The notes: a model not told the origin generated them from the letters alone. DNA of 58,723 bases from Sphingomonas sp. (GCA_002707985.1 PAOI01000008.1:1-58723); one strand, 5' to 3'; positions 9,695-19,470 are shown, counted from the first letter of the stretch. Translations and numbers: made by a program.

Positions 9695-11038
9695 CTAAGC
9701 CGCCACCGCACGCACTGCGTCGCAGATGCGGTCGACCACGCGTTCCACTTCGCCGCGATCGTCGCCTTCGGCCATGACGCGGATTACCGGTTCGGTGCCC
9801 GATTTGCGGATGACGAGGCGGCCACTGCCTTCCAGATCGGCTTCGACCTCGGCAATCGCTTCCTGCACGCTGACATCGTCGAGCGGCGTAAAACCCGCGG
9901 CGAAGCGGACATTTTTCAGGATTTGCGGCAGCGGGTCGAACTGGTGGAGCACTTCGCTGGCAGGCGCACCCGCACGCGCGATTTCGGCCAGCACCTGCAG
10001 CGCGGCCACCAGCCCGTCCCCGGTCGTGGCATAGTCCGACAGAATGATATGCCCCGATTGCTCGCCGCCGACATTGAACCCATCGGCGCGCATCCGCTCG
10101 AGCACATAGCGGTCGCCTACGCTCGTCCGCTCCAGCCCCAGTCCCTGCGCCGACAAATGGCGTTCGAGGCCGAGGTTCGACATCACCGTGGCGACCAGCC
10201 CGCCGCCCTTGAGCAACCCGCGCCGCGACCACCCACAGGCGATCGTCGCCATCAGCTGATCGCCATCGACCACCCGACCCTTCTCATCGACCACGATCAA
10301 CCGGTCGGCGTCGCCGTCCAGCGCGATCCCGAGCGCCGCGCCCTCGGCCACCACGCGTTCGCACAGCTGGTCGGGCGCGGTCGAACCGACCCCGTCATTG
10401 ATGTTGAGGCCGTTGGGCGTCACGCCGATCGCCACCACTTCGGCGCCCAGCTCCCACAAGGCGGACGGCGCGACATGATAGGCGGCGCCATTGGCGCAAT
10501 CGACGACGATCTTCATCCCGTCGAGGCTTAGGTCGGTCGGGAAGGTCGATTTGGCGAAGTGGATATACCGCCCGCGCGCATCCTCGACGCGGCGGGCGCG
10601 GCCAATCTCCGCCGAAGGCGCAAGCTGCGGATCGGCCTCGATCAGCGTTTCGATCGCCAGTTCGTCGGCATCGGACAGCTTGTATCCGTCGGGCCCGAAC
10701 AGCTTGATGCCATTGTCGGCGAAGGGATTGTGGCTGGCCGAAATCATCACGCCCAGATCGGCGCGCATCGATGTCGTCAGCATCGCGACTGCCGGCGTCG
10801 GCATCGGGCCGACCAGCACCACATCCATGCCCACAGCAGTAAAGCCGGCGACCATCGCATTTTCGAGCATATAGCCCGACAGGCGCGTATCCTTGCCGAT
10901 CACCACGCGGTGGCGGTGATCGCCGCGCCGGAAATGCGCACCGGCGGCCATCCCCACCTTCATCGCCATTTCGGCGGTCATCGGAAAGATGTTGGTCGCG
11001 CCCCGGATTCCGTCGGTGCCGAAATATTTTCTTGCCAT
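9695..11038 (-). CDS. glmM: phosphoglucosamine mutase
   Basis: Converts glucosamine-6-phosphate to glucosamine-1-phosphate for UDP-GlcNAc, the precursor of peptidoglycan and lipid A. Diagnostic motifs: [13 protein letters not shown] at the N-terminus, the phosphoserine loop [14 protein letters not shown], the metal-binding DGDADR, and the sugar-binding GGEQSGHII with C-terminal RKSGTEP. The ATG at 11038 fits the family N-terminus; a GTG at 11053 in the same frame is an alternative. The length of about 447 residues is normal. It is divergent from the symporter gene across a 71-bp gap. Confidence 0.96.
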   Translation of the reverse strand: MARKYFGTDGIRGATNIFPMTAEMAMKVGMAAGAHFRRGDHRHRVVIGKDTRLSGYMLENAMVAGFTAVGMDVVLVGPMPTPAVAMLTTSMRADLGVMISASHNPFADNGIKLFGPDGYKLSDADELAIETLIEADPQLAPSAEIGRARRVEDARGRYIHFAKSTFPTDLSLDGMKIVVDCANGAAYHVAPSALWELGAEVVAIGVTPNGLNINDGVGSTAPDQLCERVVAEGAALGIALDGDADRLIVVDEKGRVVDGDQLMATIACGWSRRGLLKGGGLVATVMSNLGLERHLSAQGLGLERTSVGDRYVLERMRADGFNVGGEQSGHIILSDYATTGDGLVAALQVLAEIARAGAPASEVLHQFDPLPQILKNVRFAAGFTPLDDVSVQEAIAEVEADLEGSGRLVIRKSGTEPVIRVMAEGDDRGEVERVVDRICDAVRAVAA

Positions 11039-11109
11039 TACCTCTGCGCTCACGCCCTATCGGGATTGCCTTTCATGCCTGATAGCGGGCAATCCTTACC
11101 AGAGCGAGC

Positions 11110-12375
11110 ATGTCCCAAACCACCCGCATCCTTCTGTCGCTGATCGTCGGTCTTGTCATCGGCATCGTCTGGGCCGCGCAATCGCCGGAGGGCGCGCTGG
11201 CCGCGACGGCCTATGTTCAGCCGATCGGGACGGCGTGGCTCAATGCGCTGCGCATGACGATCGTGCCGCTGGTCGTATCGCTGCTGGTCGTCGGCATCGC
11301 TGCGACGGCGGAAGCGGCGCGCGCGAGCAGGCTGGCGACGCGGGCAATCATCCTGTTCATGGTGATGCTGTGGATTTCGGCGATCCTGGGCGCGGTGCTG
11401 ACGCCGCTGTTCCTTAACCTCTGGGCGCTGCCGCCAGACGCGACCGAAGCGCTGCGCGAAAGCTTTGCCGGGGCGCAGGTGCCGGGCGAAGTGCCGCCCT
11501 TCTCCGAATTCCTTGCGGCGATGATCCCGACCAATCCGATCGCGGCGGCAGTGAACGACGCGTTCCTGCCGATGATCCTGTTCACCACCGTCTTCGCCTT
11601 TGCCGTGACGCGCCTTCCGGAAGAACCGCGCGAAACGCTGGTCGCTTTCTTCCGCGCGATATCGGACGCGATGCTGGTGATGATCCATTGGGTATTGTGG
11701 CTGGCGCCGATCGGCGTGCTGGCGCTGTCGTTCGTCGTCGGGGCGCGCGCGGGCACGGCGGCGCTGGGCGCGCTGGTCCATTATGTGCTGATCGTCGCGG
11801 CGGTGGGCGGCGTGCTGTTGCTGCTCGCCTATCCGTTGGCGGTTTTCGGCGGCAAGGTGCCGCTGGGCCGCTTTGCGCGCGCAGTCGCTCCGTCTCAGGC
11901 AGTGGCGGTAAGCACGCAAAGCTCGCTCGCATCGCTCCCCGCCATGCTCGAAGGGTCAGAGCGGCTGGGCATCCCGGTGGCGACATCGGGGGTCACGCTG
12001 CCGCTCGCAGTCGCGATCTTCCGCGTGACCGGGCCGTGCATGAACGTCGCGGTCGCCATCTATGTCGCGCATGTGTTCGGCATGGAGCTCACCATGACGC
12101 AACTGGCGGCGGGCGTCGCGGCGGCGGCGATCACAACGCTCGGCGCAGTCAGCCTGCCCGGCGCGATCAGCTTCATCAGCTCGATCGCCCCGATCGCCAT
12201 CGCGATGGGCGTCCCGGTCGAACCGCTCGCGCTGCTCGTCGCAGTCGAAACGCTGCCGGATATCATGCGGACCGTGGCCAATGTGACGATGGACGTTTCG
12301 ACCAACGCCGTGATCGCCGCACGATCGGGCGGAGTCGGAGAACGCACCGAAGCGGACGAACTGCTGAGCGGTTGA
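11110..12375 (+). CDS. dicarboxylate/amino acid:cation symporter (DAACS/SDF family)
   Basis: A 421-residue inner-membrane transporter with about eight hydrophobic segments and re-entrant loops. Family features include an NALRMTIVPLVVSLLVVGI segment, the serine-rich STQSSLASLPAM hairpin, and the C-terminal NVTMDVSTN that corresponds to the substrate/cation-binding NMxGT...D/N region of GltP/DctA-like carriers. It probably imports acidic amino acids or C4-dicarboxylates with H+ or Na+; the exact substrate cannot be read from sequence. It is a single gene, divergent from glmM. Confidence 0.9.
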   Translation: MSQTTRILLSLIVGLVIGIVWAAQSPEGALAATAYVQPIGTAWLNALRMTIVPLVVSLLVVGIAATAEAARASRLATRAIILFMVMLWISAILGAVLTPLFLNLWALPPDATEALRESFAGAQVPGEVPPFSEFLAAMIPTNPIAAAVNDAFLPMILFTTVFAFAVTRLPEEPRETLVAFFRAISDAMLVMIHWVLWLAPIGVLALSFVVGARAGTAALGALVHYVLIVAAVGGVLLLLAYPLAVFGGKVPLGRFARAVAPSQAVAVSTQSSLASLPAMLEGSERLGIPVATSGVTLPLAVAIFRVTGPCMNVAVAIYVAHVFGMELTMTQLAAGVAAAAITTLGAVSLPGAISFISSIAPIAIAMGVPVEPLALLVAVETLPDIMRTVANVTMDVSTNAVIAARSGGVGERTEADELLSG

Positions 12376-12384
12376 GGCGCCGTA

Positions 12385-12780
12385 TCAGTCGATGACGACG
12401 CAAGCGCCGTTCGACGTCATTGGCGGACAGGGCTGGCGGATCATCCAGCCGATTTGCTGGATCAGTTCGCCGACGACGGGTTCATTTTCCGCACTGCGAG
12501 CCGGGCGATAGCGGAACCGCCGCGACCAGAAGCGGCAGCTGCCGGCATCCAGCTCGTCATACCCGCTCGACTGCACGACTTCGCAATTGCTGACGCGCCC
12601 GCGAAGATCGATCGTCAGCTTCATGGTCACCACCCCCTGCTGCCGCTTGCGCAATGCCGCGCCGGGATAATCGGATTCGGAAATGGAGCCGCTCCATATG
12701 ATCGGAGCAGTCTGCGCAAAAGCCGACGCAGCAAAAAGCGAAGCGACAAAAGACGTCGCGATAGCGATCTTCTTGATCAT
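12385..12780 (-). CDS. periplasmic protein with TonB C-terminal-like domain
   Basis: A 131-residue protein. It starts with a signal peptide (MIKKIAIATSFVASLFAASAFAQ region, cleavage after AFA). The mature part (YPGAALRKRQQGVVTMKLTI, SGYDELDAGSCRFW) matches the energy-transducer TonB C-terminal fold. It lacks the N-terminal membrane anchor and Pro-rich spacer of a true TonB, so it is a soluble TonB-C-like protein of unknown role. The start is chosen at the ATG at 12780, preceded by GGAGAG, because that gives a clean signal peptide. Cysteines in the mature part (CEVV, CRFW, PCPPM, ACVV) could form disulfides. Confidence 0.8.
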   Translation of the reverse strand: MIKKIAIATSFVASLFAASAFAQTAPIIWSGSISESDYPGAALRKRQQGVVTMKLTIDLRGRVSNCEVVQSSGYDELDAGSCRFWSRRFRYRPARSAENEPVVGELIQQIGWMIRQPCPPMTSNGACVVID

Positions 12781-12812
12781 CAGCTCTCCATGATTGCAGG
12801 AGCCTGACACAG

Positions 12813-14159
12813 TTACTTCATCAGCACCAGTTCTTCAGCCATGCTGGGGTGCAGCGCGACGGTATCGTCGAACGCCTGTTTGGTAAGGCCCGCCTTCACT
12901 GCGACCGCCGCCGCCTGCAATATTTCCGGCGCGTCGGGGCCGATCATGTGCAGGCCGATCACCTTTCCGGTCTCAGCGTCGCAGATCATCTTGTAGAGCG
13001 CGCGCTCGTTGCGATCGGCCAGGACGTTCTTCATCGCCCGGAAATCGGACGTATAGACCTTGATCGATCCGAACTTCATCCGCGCCTGACCCTCGGTCAG
13101 GCCGACTCCCGCCATCGGCGAGTGGCTGAACACGGCCGAAGGCACGCAATCATAATCCACTGTGCGCGGATTGTCGCCGAACACGGTATCGGCGAATGCC
13201 TGTCCCTCGCGGATCGCGACGGGTGTCAGCTGCATCCGATTGGTGACGTCGCCGACGGCATAGATGCTCTCGACATTGGTCCGGCTATATTCGTCGACCT
13301 TGATCGCGCCCTTGGCGTCGATCTCCACACCGGCATCTTCCAGACCCAGCCCTTCGGTATTGGGCACGCGTCCGGTGGCGAACAGCACGCAATCGACATC
13401 GATCGGCTCATGCCCGGTCATTTCGACCTTCAGGCTGCCGTCCGCATTCTTGGTGATGCCGCGGAAATCGGCGTGGAAGCGGAATTCGATCCCCTTGGTC
13501 ATCGAAATCTGAAGCAGCCGGTCGCGGATCGATTCGTCATAGCCGCGCAGGATCACGTCGCTGCGGTTGATCAGCGTCACCCTGGTACCCAGCTAGTTGA
13601 AGATGCCGGCAAATTCATTGGCGATGTAGCCCGCGCCCGCGATCAGCACGCGCTTGGGAAGCGCCTCCAGATGGAACACTTCGTTCGACGTGATGCCCAG
13701 CTCATGCCCGGGGCAGGACGACACATGCGGCCGCGCGCCGGTGGCGATCAGGATCCTGCCCGCGCTGATCGTCCGCCCGCTGGCGAGCGTCACTTCGTTC
13801 GGCCCCGAAACCGTCGCGCGTTCGAGGATCACTTCGACGTCATGGCTCTCCAGCGTGTGGGTATAGGCCTTGTTCAGGCGATCGACATCGGCGAGCACAT
13901 TGTCGCGCAGCACCGGCCATTCGAAATCGCAATCGGGAACGTTCCAGCCGAACCGGCGCGCGTCCTTCAGATCCTCGGCAAAATGCGCGCCATAGATCAG
14001 CAGCTTCTTGGGCACGCAGCCGCGAATGACGCAGGTGCCGCCGACGCGATATTCCTCGGCAATCGCCACTTTAGCGCCATGCGCGGCGGAAACCCGCGCG
14101 GCGCGAACGCCGCCCGAACCTGCGCCGATGACGAAGAGGTCATAATCGTAGTCGGACAT
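12813..14159 (-). pseudogene. gor: glutathione-disulfide reductase interrupted by one in-frame stop
   Basis: A complete GR-like frame of 449 codons has a TAG at 13593-13595 (codon 189). Upstream are the FAD fold (VIGAGSGGVRAAR) and the redox pair C43/C48 (GGTCVIRGCVPKK). The stop falls in the NADPH-binding motif: GAGYIANEFAGIFN, stop, LGTRVTLINR. Family members usually have Gln (CAG) there, so one C-to-T change explains it. Downstream everything is intact to the active-site HPSMAEELV. No other damage is visible, so this is either a very recent mutation or a sequence error. The pieces alone would lack either the redox centre or the NADPH and interface domains. A GAGGGGAA site precedes the ATG. 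Confidence 0.85.
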
Positions 14160-14478
14160 TCAGGCGTTCCCCTCGCGATGTGGAGGGTCGCAAATAGGTG
14201 GCGGCAAAGGCGATGCCAACCTGCCGGGCGCGAGCGCAGTATGTTCACCTGAATAAGCCCAAAAACTCGCCGTCAAAATATAATTGCCGTGAAGTCGAGG
14301 GTCACGCACGGAGCGCCGTTGCCAACCGCCTGCGGTGCTGCGAGACGGGGCAAGAAGCGTCGTTCTATAGAATTTGCGGAACCTAAATACTGAACCGCAA
14401 ATTTCTGAATTAAGTGTACTTCTCGGGAATTTCCTGTCTAAAAGTTTCGTACTATCCGGGCGAGGCAGGGGGGGCTTC
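14160..14478. promoter_or_regulatory. 319-bp AT-richer gap with an inverted repeat upstream of the accessory gene
   Basis: Base composition is clearly more AT-rich than the flanks (for example 14265-14285 and 14361-14420). An inverted repeat, AATTTGCGG at 14371-14379 and CCGCAAATT at 14395-14403, has a 15-base spacer and lies about 75-110 bp before the GTG start at 14479; it could be an operator. A short palindrome TTCTATAGAA lies just before it. No gene is seen here. Confidence 0.45.
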
Positions 14479-15852
14479 GTGAACGACAAATCGGAAAGCA
14501 AAGTCGACAACGTCGCACAGCAAGCGGCGTCTACAGAACACAGTCTTCCTGGTTGGGTCCAACGGTGGAATTTGATTTCTCCGGCCGTACAGGCGATCGC
14601 CGCGGTCGTAACAGCAGCGATCAGCCTGCTAAGCCTTTGGATCGCAATCTCAGCGGCAGATTATATCTCGAAGCTCGATGCAGCTGACGGCGCAGTACGA
14701 AGCGCGGAGGGCAAGGTCCAGTCAGCGGAGCGCAAGGCGGACTCGCTCGTCACTGAGATCGCCCGTCTGAGGGATGTCCGGGATAATCTGATGCGACAAG
14801 GCGACCTAGCCGAAGCAAATTCGCGTGCGTTGGGGGAAATCGTTACCCAGCAAGGCGGGCAGCTTTCGCTCGCGCAGGCCGAACTGCGCACCCGACTAGA
14901 TGAAATCATGCGCGCCCGATCGGAACTGTCATCGCTGCAGCGGCAAGGCGAGAGCGCCCGTGCGCGACTGGCCACCACCGAGCGCGACTTGGCCACCGCG
15001 AGAACAAGGTTCGTCAAGGCGCTGGCGACTAAAGCAATCCTGCTAAATTTCGAGCGTCGCGAACGGCAGACACCGTTGATCCTGTTCGATCCTGAATCGT
15101 TCGGCAGGGGTCGCGGAAGCGTATATGTGTCGATTGCTGAAGATGGACGGCACGTGCGGTGCGACGGCGGAGCGGGCGGTCGATTTTCCGAGGACGAAGC
15201 GGCGCCGGAGGGACTCGCGGCCCAGTTTTGCGCTTATGTAGAGCGACGTTACGGAGTGGGCGACGAGGTCATTTATGTACCCCATCACGGGGTGTCCCTC
15301 CGGTCGGGCGTCGACCGCGACGGAACTAACTATGAAGACTATTTCATCGAACAATTTTGGTCCCTCGATAACGCACTGGGGTTCGCGGCAAGCGGCTTGG
15401 AGGAGCAGTTTGGAGAGGAAATCGAGTTGGCTCGTCGTGAATTGCAATCCTTTGTCGATGGGTGGAGTCCTTTTGCACACCACACCATGAATGGGCCGGA
15501 GGCTTCTTCACCATTCTGGCCACGAAGCGTTGCGCCGGTTGCGTCAAAACGTGATGAGGATCCTTCGCTGCTGCTTTACGGCATCGGCCCACGAGCGATC
15601 CGTTGGGAGGTTGCCGCTCCGGTGCTCGGTCGCATTCCACGACTTACGCTCGACGCGTTGCGATCTGGTAACGTGCACACGACCGATGCGTTCGATAGGG
15701 GTCTTATTTGCGCCGCCGCCAAGTATGCGCAGGGTGGCAGGTATCTGTCTGATCAGTCAGTAGAGTTGCTCTGTTCCGCACCCTTTTTACTGCAGAGATT
15801 ACGTACGGACGCTGAGGGCTTTTCAATATGGAGTGAAGGAATGAGCCTTTGA
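14479..15852 (+). CDS. unrecognised membrane-anchored coiled-coil protein (about 457 aa)
   Basis: The frame starts at a GTG preceded by a G-rich site; an in-frame ATG at 14374 would add 35 residues. Residues about 1-35 are polar, and a hydrophobic helix follows at about 40-62 (AIAAVVTAAISLLSLWIAIS). Then comes a coiled coil to about 190, rich in heptad-like A/L/R/E (SAERKADSLVTEIARL, ARSELSSLQRQGESARARLA). Last is a C-terminal region of about 260 residues with no recognised motif. Rarer codons (CTA, TTA, ATA) and lower GC than neighbours suggest transfer. It stands alone between two disrupted genes. Membrane anchor plus coiled coil plus globular tail resembles some stress or defence effectors, but there is no functional evidence. 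Confidence 0.7.
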   Translation: MNDKSESKVDNVAQQAASTEHSLPGWVQRWNLISPAVQAIAAVVTAAISLLSLWIAISAADYISKLDAADGAVRSAEGKVQSAERKADSLVTEIARLRDVRDNLMRQGDLAEANSRALGEIVTQQGGQLSLAQAELRTRLDEIMRARSELSSLQRQGESARARLATTERDLATARTRFVKALATKAILLNFERRERQTPLILFDPESFGRGRGSVYVSIAEDGRHVRCDGGAGGRFSEDEAAPEGLAAQFCAYVERRYGVGDEVIYVPHHGVSLRSGVDRDGTNYEDYFIEQFWSLDNALGFAASGLEEQFGEEIELARRELQSFVDGWSPFAHHTMNGPEASSPFWPRSVAPVASKRDEDPSLLLYGIGPRAIRWEVAAPVLGRIPRLTLDALRSGNVHTTDAFDRGLICAAAKYAQGGRYLSDQSVELLCSAPFLLQRLRTDAEGFSIWSEGMSL

Positions 15853-15894
15853 TCTCGGAGCTTCGCGGTACTGCGAGTATGGTTGGCGCCCCCC

Positions 15895-16205
15895 TCACCG
15901 CTTCTTCACAAACTCCGCGCGGAGGACGAGGCCCTTGATGCCGTCGAACTTGCAGTCGATTTCCTGCGCGTCGCCGGTCAGGCGGATCGATTTGATCAGC
16001 GTGCCGCGTTTCAGCGTCTGGCCGCGCCCTTGACGTCGAGATCCTTGATCAGCGTCACCTGATCGCCGTCCTGCAGGATGTTGCCCACCGCGTCGCGCAC
16101 TTCGACGGTGTCGCCGGCTTCCGACGCTTCGGCTTTTGCGGCCGCTTCCGAAGCTGGAATCCATTCGCCGCTGGCTTCGTCATAGACATATTCGTCGTCG
16201 GACAC
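15895..16205 (-). pseudogene. PhnA-family protein interrupted by a one-base frameshift
   Basis: The first frame reads MSDDEYVYDEASGEWIPASE to QVTLIKDLDVKGA and then ends early. The second frame resumes with GQTLKRGTLIKSIRLTG and ends RAEFVKKR. Together they give the usual C-terminal PhnA-like domain (TLIKDLKVKG...TLKRGTVVKNIRLT...IDGIKGLVL). The break is near 16020-16024, where GCGGCCAG would need one more G to restore the frame. The 311-bp length is one short of 104 codons, matching a single lost base. The start is a GTG with GGAGGA upstream. Despite the name, the family is not established as a phosphonate enzyme. Real mutation or sequence error cannot be separated here. Confidence 0.8.
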
Positions 16206-16218
16206 GCTATTCCTCCAT

Positions 16219-16291
16219 TCGTCCCGGGCGAAGTCGAGGGACGGGCTTTGTTCGATTAAAAACGTGTCTCGACTTCGCTCGACACAACCGG
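16219..16291. repeat. inverted pair of GTCGA-rich palindromic repeats
   Basis: Copy one (16219-16245, CGTCCCGGGCGAAGTCGAGG and on) and copy two (16263-16291, in the opposite sense) are related palindromes separated by about 17 bp. Bases 16263-16285 are an exact reverse complement of a 23-base string at 52761-52783 inside the E2 gene, so this is a dispersed family. It lies between the phnA-like pseudogene and pgi. Confidence 0.8.
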
Positions 16292-16349
16292 GTTTGTTTC
16301 AGGCGAGACCTGCCTCAGGCACCGCCACAAGCGCTCAGTGCGCGGGGCG

Positions 16350-17846
16350 TCAGTTGCCCAGCGCGCGCGCCAGCAGATCATTGGTCGATGCGTCGAAATC
16401 GAGGTCGCCCGCATCGGCCGCCTTGGCCATTTCCTTGCCCAGTTCGACACCGAACTGGTCGAACGCATTGATCCCGAGCAACACCGCATTCACGAACGTC
16501 CGGTGCTCGTAAAAGGCGATCAGCGCGCCCAATGTGCGCGGATCGAGCGTGTCGAGCAGCAATGTCGCGCTCGGCCGGTCACCGGGATAGGCACGCGCCG
16601 CATCCTCATGCCCCTTGCCCTTCATCAATGCCGTGCCCTGCGCCAGCATGTTGAGCAGCAACTGGCGGTGATGTGCTTCGTTGAGAATATCCTCGGCCTC
16701 GACCACGCCCAGAAATTCGACCGGGACGAGATGCGTGCCCTGATGCAGCAGCTGAAACACTGCATGCTGCGCATCGGTGCCCACGCCGCCCCAGGTGATC
16801 GGCGCGGTCGGCCAGCTGACCGGTTCGCCCTCCACCGTCACTCGCTTGCCATTCGATTCCATTTCGAGCTGTTGCAGATAGCTGGGCAGCAACCGCAGCC
16901 GCTCGTCATAGGCAAAGACGCCGCGCGTCTCGCATCCGCGCACCTGCGTATAATAGAGGTCGGCAAAGGCGGCCATGACCGGCGCATTCTGCCGCAGCGG
17001 CGTCAGGCGGAAATGCCGGTCCATTTCGGCCGCGCCTTCGAGCAGCTCCTCGAACGCATCCCAGCCAAGCCCAAGCGCTGCGGGAAAGCCGATCGACGAC
17101 CAGAGCGAATAGCGCCCGCCGACGCTTTCGCTGAACGGCAACACGCGGGTTTCGTCGATCCCCCATGCCACGGCCTTGTCCGGCGAAGCGGTGAGCGCGA
17201 CGCACTGACCATAGGGATCGCCAACGCCGCCCTCGGTCATCCACGCAATCGCGCTTTCGGCGTTCAGCATGGTTTCGGTGGTGGTGAAGGTTTTGGAGGC
17301 GATCGCGAGCAACGTCGCCTTCGGATCGAAATCCCTGACCGCTTCCTCCAGCGCCAGCCCGTCGACATTGGAAACGATCGCGACGTCATAGCGATCGGCA
17401 TCGCGCCCGAGCGCATCGACCAGCAGGTCCGGCCCCAGCGCCGACCCGCCGATGCCGACATGCAGGATATGGCGAATGGGGCCGAGCGCTTCGGCCTCGA
17501 TCGCGTCGATCAGCGCGCGCATCCGGGCATGAAAGCCGCGCGCCTGCGCCACGCTTTCCGGTGCGCCCTCGCCGCGCTGTGCACTATGCTCGACCGCGCG
17601 GCCTTCGGTCACGTTGATCGCTTCGCCCGCGAACAGCGCGTCGCGCTTGCCGGTCAGGTCCATAGTTTCGGCCAGTGCGGCGAATGCCTCCACGGCATCG
17701 CGCGACAGATGCGTCTTCGACCAGTCGAAGTGGATCCCCGCGACATCGGCGGTCAGGAACGCCAGTCGGTCGGGATCGCTCGCGAACAGATCGCGCAACG
17801 GTGTCTGCGGCAATTTCCGGACGGCGGACCAGTCGGGTGTCGGCAT
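16350..17846 (-). CDS. pgi: glucose-6-phosphate isomerase
   Basis: Interconverts glucose-6-phosphate and fructose-6-phosphate. Motifs: VGIGGSALGPDLLVDAL, SKTFTTTETM, VGGRYSLWSSIGFP (PGI signature 1), and EFLGVVEAEDILNEAHHRQ. The protein is 498 residues. The ATG at 17846 follows GGAGAA; the frame stays open far upstream opposite lepB, but that is only a shadow. It is divergent from lepB across about 100 bp. Confidence 0.95.
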   Translation of the reverse strand: MPTPDWSAVRKLPQTPLRDLFASDPDRLAFLTADVAGIHFDWSKTHLSRDAVEAFAALAETMDLTGKRDALFAGEAINVTEGRAVEHSAQRGEGAPESVAQARGFHARMRALIDAIEAEALGPIRHILHVGIGGSALGPDLLVDALGRDADRYDVAIVSNVDGLALEEAVRDFDPKATLLAIASKTFTTTETMLNAESAIAWMTEGGVGDPYGQCVALTASPDKAVAWGIDETRVLPFSESVGGRYSLWSSIGFPAALGLGWDAFEELLEGAAEMDRHFRLTPLRQNAPVMAAFADLYYTQVRGCETRGVFAYDERLRLLPSYLQQLEMESNGKRVTVEGEPVSWPTAPITWGGVGTDAQHAVFQLLHQGTHLVPVEFLGVVEAEDILNEAHHRQLLLNMLAQGTALMKGKGHEDAARAYPGDRPSATLLLDTLDPRTLGALIAFYEHRTFVNAVLLGINAFDQFGVELGKEMAKAADAGDLDFDASTNDLLARALGN

Positions 17847-17948
17847 GGGGTTCTCCTGTCTGCGTCTCGCTCCTACCGTCCCATATCCGGCGGGGCCAGT
17901 CCCAACCGAGCGCTTGACGCCATGCGCGCGCCGCAGCAGAGCAAGGCC

Positions 17949-18779
17949 ATGGATACCGCCTCGACTGCCGAATCGACCGAAACGGTCAAGACCAAGCCCA
18001 AGAGCGAATTGCTCGATACAGGCAAGTTCCTGATCAAGCTGGTGCTGATCGTCTTCGTGATCCGCAGCTTCATCTTCTCGCCGTTCAGCATTCCGAGCGA
18101 ATCGATGATGCCGCGCCTGCTGATCGGCGACTATCTGTTCATCACCAAATGGAATTACGGCTATTCGCGGCATTCGCTGCCGTGGAGCCTGCCGCTGCTG
18201 CCCAATATGCACTGGAGCGATCCGGCGCGCGGCGATGTAGTGGTGTTCAAGGCGCCCGGCCATGGTGACGAGGACTGGATCAAGCGCGTCATCGGCCTGC
18301 CCGGCGATACGATTCAGATGCGCGGCGGCCAGCTGATCCTCAACGGAACGCCGGTGCCGAAGGAAAAGGTTGCCGATTTCGTGCTGCCCTTCACCGGCAA
18401 TTACGATTCGAACAATTGCCCTGCCGGCCATGAGGATGTGAACGCGGACGGCAAGCCGATCTGCCGCATCGCAAAGTTCCGCGAAACGCTGCCCAACGGC
18501 AAAAGCTATGAAGTGCTCGACATCGATACGCGCCCGGCCGACGACACGATCCTGTACACTGTCCCCGCCGGCCATGTGTTCATGATGGGCGACAATCGCG
18601 ACAACAGCGCGGACAGCCGCTTTACCCAGGCCGAAAACGGCATCAGCTTCGTGCCGATGGAAAATCTGGAGGGTAAGGCGGTCTTCACCTTCTGGTCGAC
18701 CGATGGCGACGCCAACTGGTTCCTGCCCTGGACCTGGTTCACTGCCGCGCGCTGGGACCGCATGGGCCAGGGATTTTGA
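17949..18779 (+). CDS. lepB: signal peptidase I
   Basis: Inner-membrane serine protease that removes signal peptides from exported proteins. After a short polar N-terminus there is a hydrophobic anchor (about residues 26-44), then catalytic S52 in SIPSESMMPRLL and the Lys general base K112 in DWIKRVIGLPGD, followed by the MGDNRDNSADSR box. The 276-residue length is normal. The ATG at 17949 follows AAGG; an ATG at 17922 in the same frame is possible. It is the first gene of the lepB-rnc-era cluster, and its stop overlaps the rnc start. Confidence 0.95.
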   Translation: MDTASTAESTETVKTKPKSELLDTGKFLIKLVLIVFVIRSFIFSPFSIPSESMMPRLLIGDYLFITKWNYGYSRHSLPWSLPLLPNMHWSDPARGDVVVFKAPGHGDEDWIKRVIGLPGDTIQMRGGQLILNGTPVPKEKVADFVLPFTGNYDSNNCPAGHEDVNADGKPICRIAKFRETLPNGKSYEVLDIDTRPADDTILYTVPAGHVFMMGDNRDNSADSRFTQAENGISFVPMENLEGKAVFTFWSTDGDANWFLPWTWFTAARWDRMGQGF

Positions 18780-19444
18780 AGCCCGATCTCGGGGGCTGGA
18801 TCGCTGAAATTTTCGGAAGCGCGCCCGACGACCTGGCGCCCTTCGAACGCGCGCTGACGCATGGCAGCCAGGCCGCCGATAATTACGAACGGCTGGAATT
18901 TCTGGGCGATCGGGTGCTGGGCCTGGTCATGGCGCAATGGCTGTTCGAGCGTTTTCCGGACGAACCCGAAGGATCGCTGTCGCGGCGCCTGAATGCGCTG
19001 GTGACCGGCGCGGTCTGCGCGGATGTCGCGCGCGATCTGGGCGTTGTGCCGCATCTGCGGCTCGGCAAGCAGGCGCGAGAGGATGGCGCCGCGCAAAGCG
19101 ACAATGTGCTAGGCGATGTGATGGAGGCGCTGATCGGCGCCTGGTATCTCGCCAACGGACTCGATGCCGCGCGCGATTTCGTCCGCGCGGCTTGGGGCAG
19201 CCGCATCGACAAGCAACGCTCCGCGCCCAAACACCCCAAATCCGCGCTTCAGGAATGGGCGGCGGCGCATAATCGCCGCCCGCCCGAATATGTGATCCTC
19301 GACCGCTCCGGCCCCAACCACGCCCCGCGCTTCACCGTGCGCGTCAGCATCGGCAAGATGGCCGAAGCCGAAGGGGTCGGGACGAACAAATCGAGCGCAG
19401 AGACCGAGGCGGCGAAAGCGCTGCTGGAAAAGCTGGCGGGATAA
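18776..19444 (+). CDS. rnc: ribonuclease III
   Basis: Double-strand RNA endonuclease for rRNA and mRNA processing. Signature ERLEFLGDRVLGLVMAQWLF, second acidic pair in DVMEALIGAWYL, and a C-terminal dsRNA-binding domain (SALQEWAAAHNRRPPEYVIL ... ETEAAKALLEKLAG). The start is a TTG that overlaps the lepB stop by 4 bases, implying translational coupling. 222 residues, normal length. Confidence 0.95.
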   Translation: MKPDLGGWIAEIFGSAPDDLAPFERALTHGSQAADNYERLEFLGDRVLGLVMAQWLFERFPDEPEGSLSRRLNALVTGAVCADVARDLGVVPHLRLGKQAREDGAAQSDNVLGDVMEALIGAWYLANGLDAARDFVRAAWGSRIDKQRSAPKHPKSALQEWAAAHNRRPPEYVILDRSGPNHAPRFTVRVSIGKMAEAEGVGTNKSSAETEAAKALLEKLAG

Positions 19445-19470
19445 GCCGCAAGCGCCGGATTTGCGGCACG

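Noticed and set aside
9693-10232. N-terminal extension of the 9312-9692 gene across glmM
   Set aside because: It overlaps glmM in another frame on the same strand and is Arg-rich nonsense; only the last 126 codons look like protein.
16338-17948. Upstream extension of the lepB frame opposite pgi
   Set aside because: The sense pgi gene is unambiguous; the extension is antisense shadow and the LepB protein begins at its anchor.
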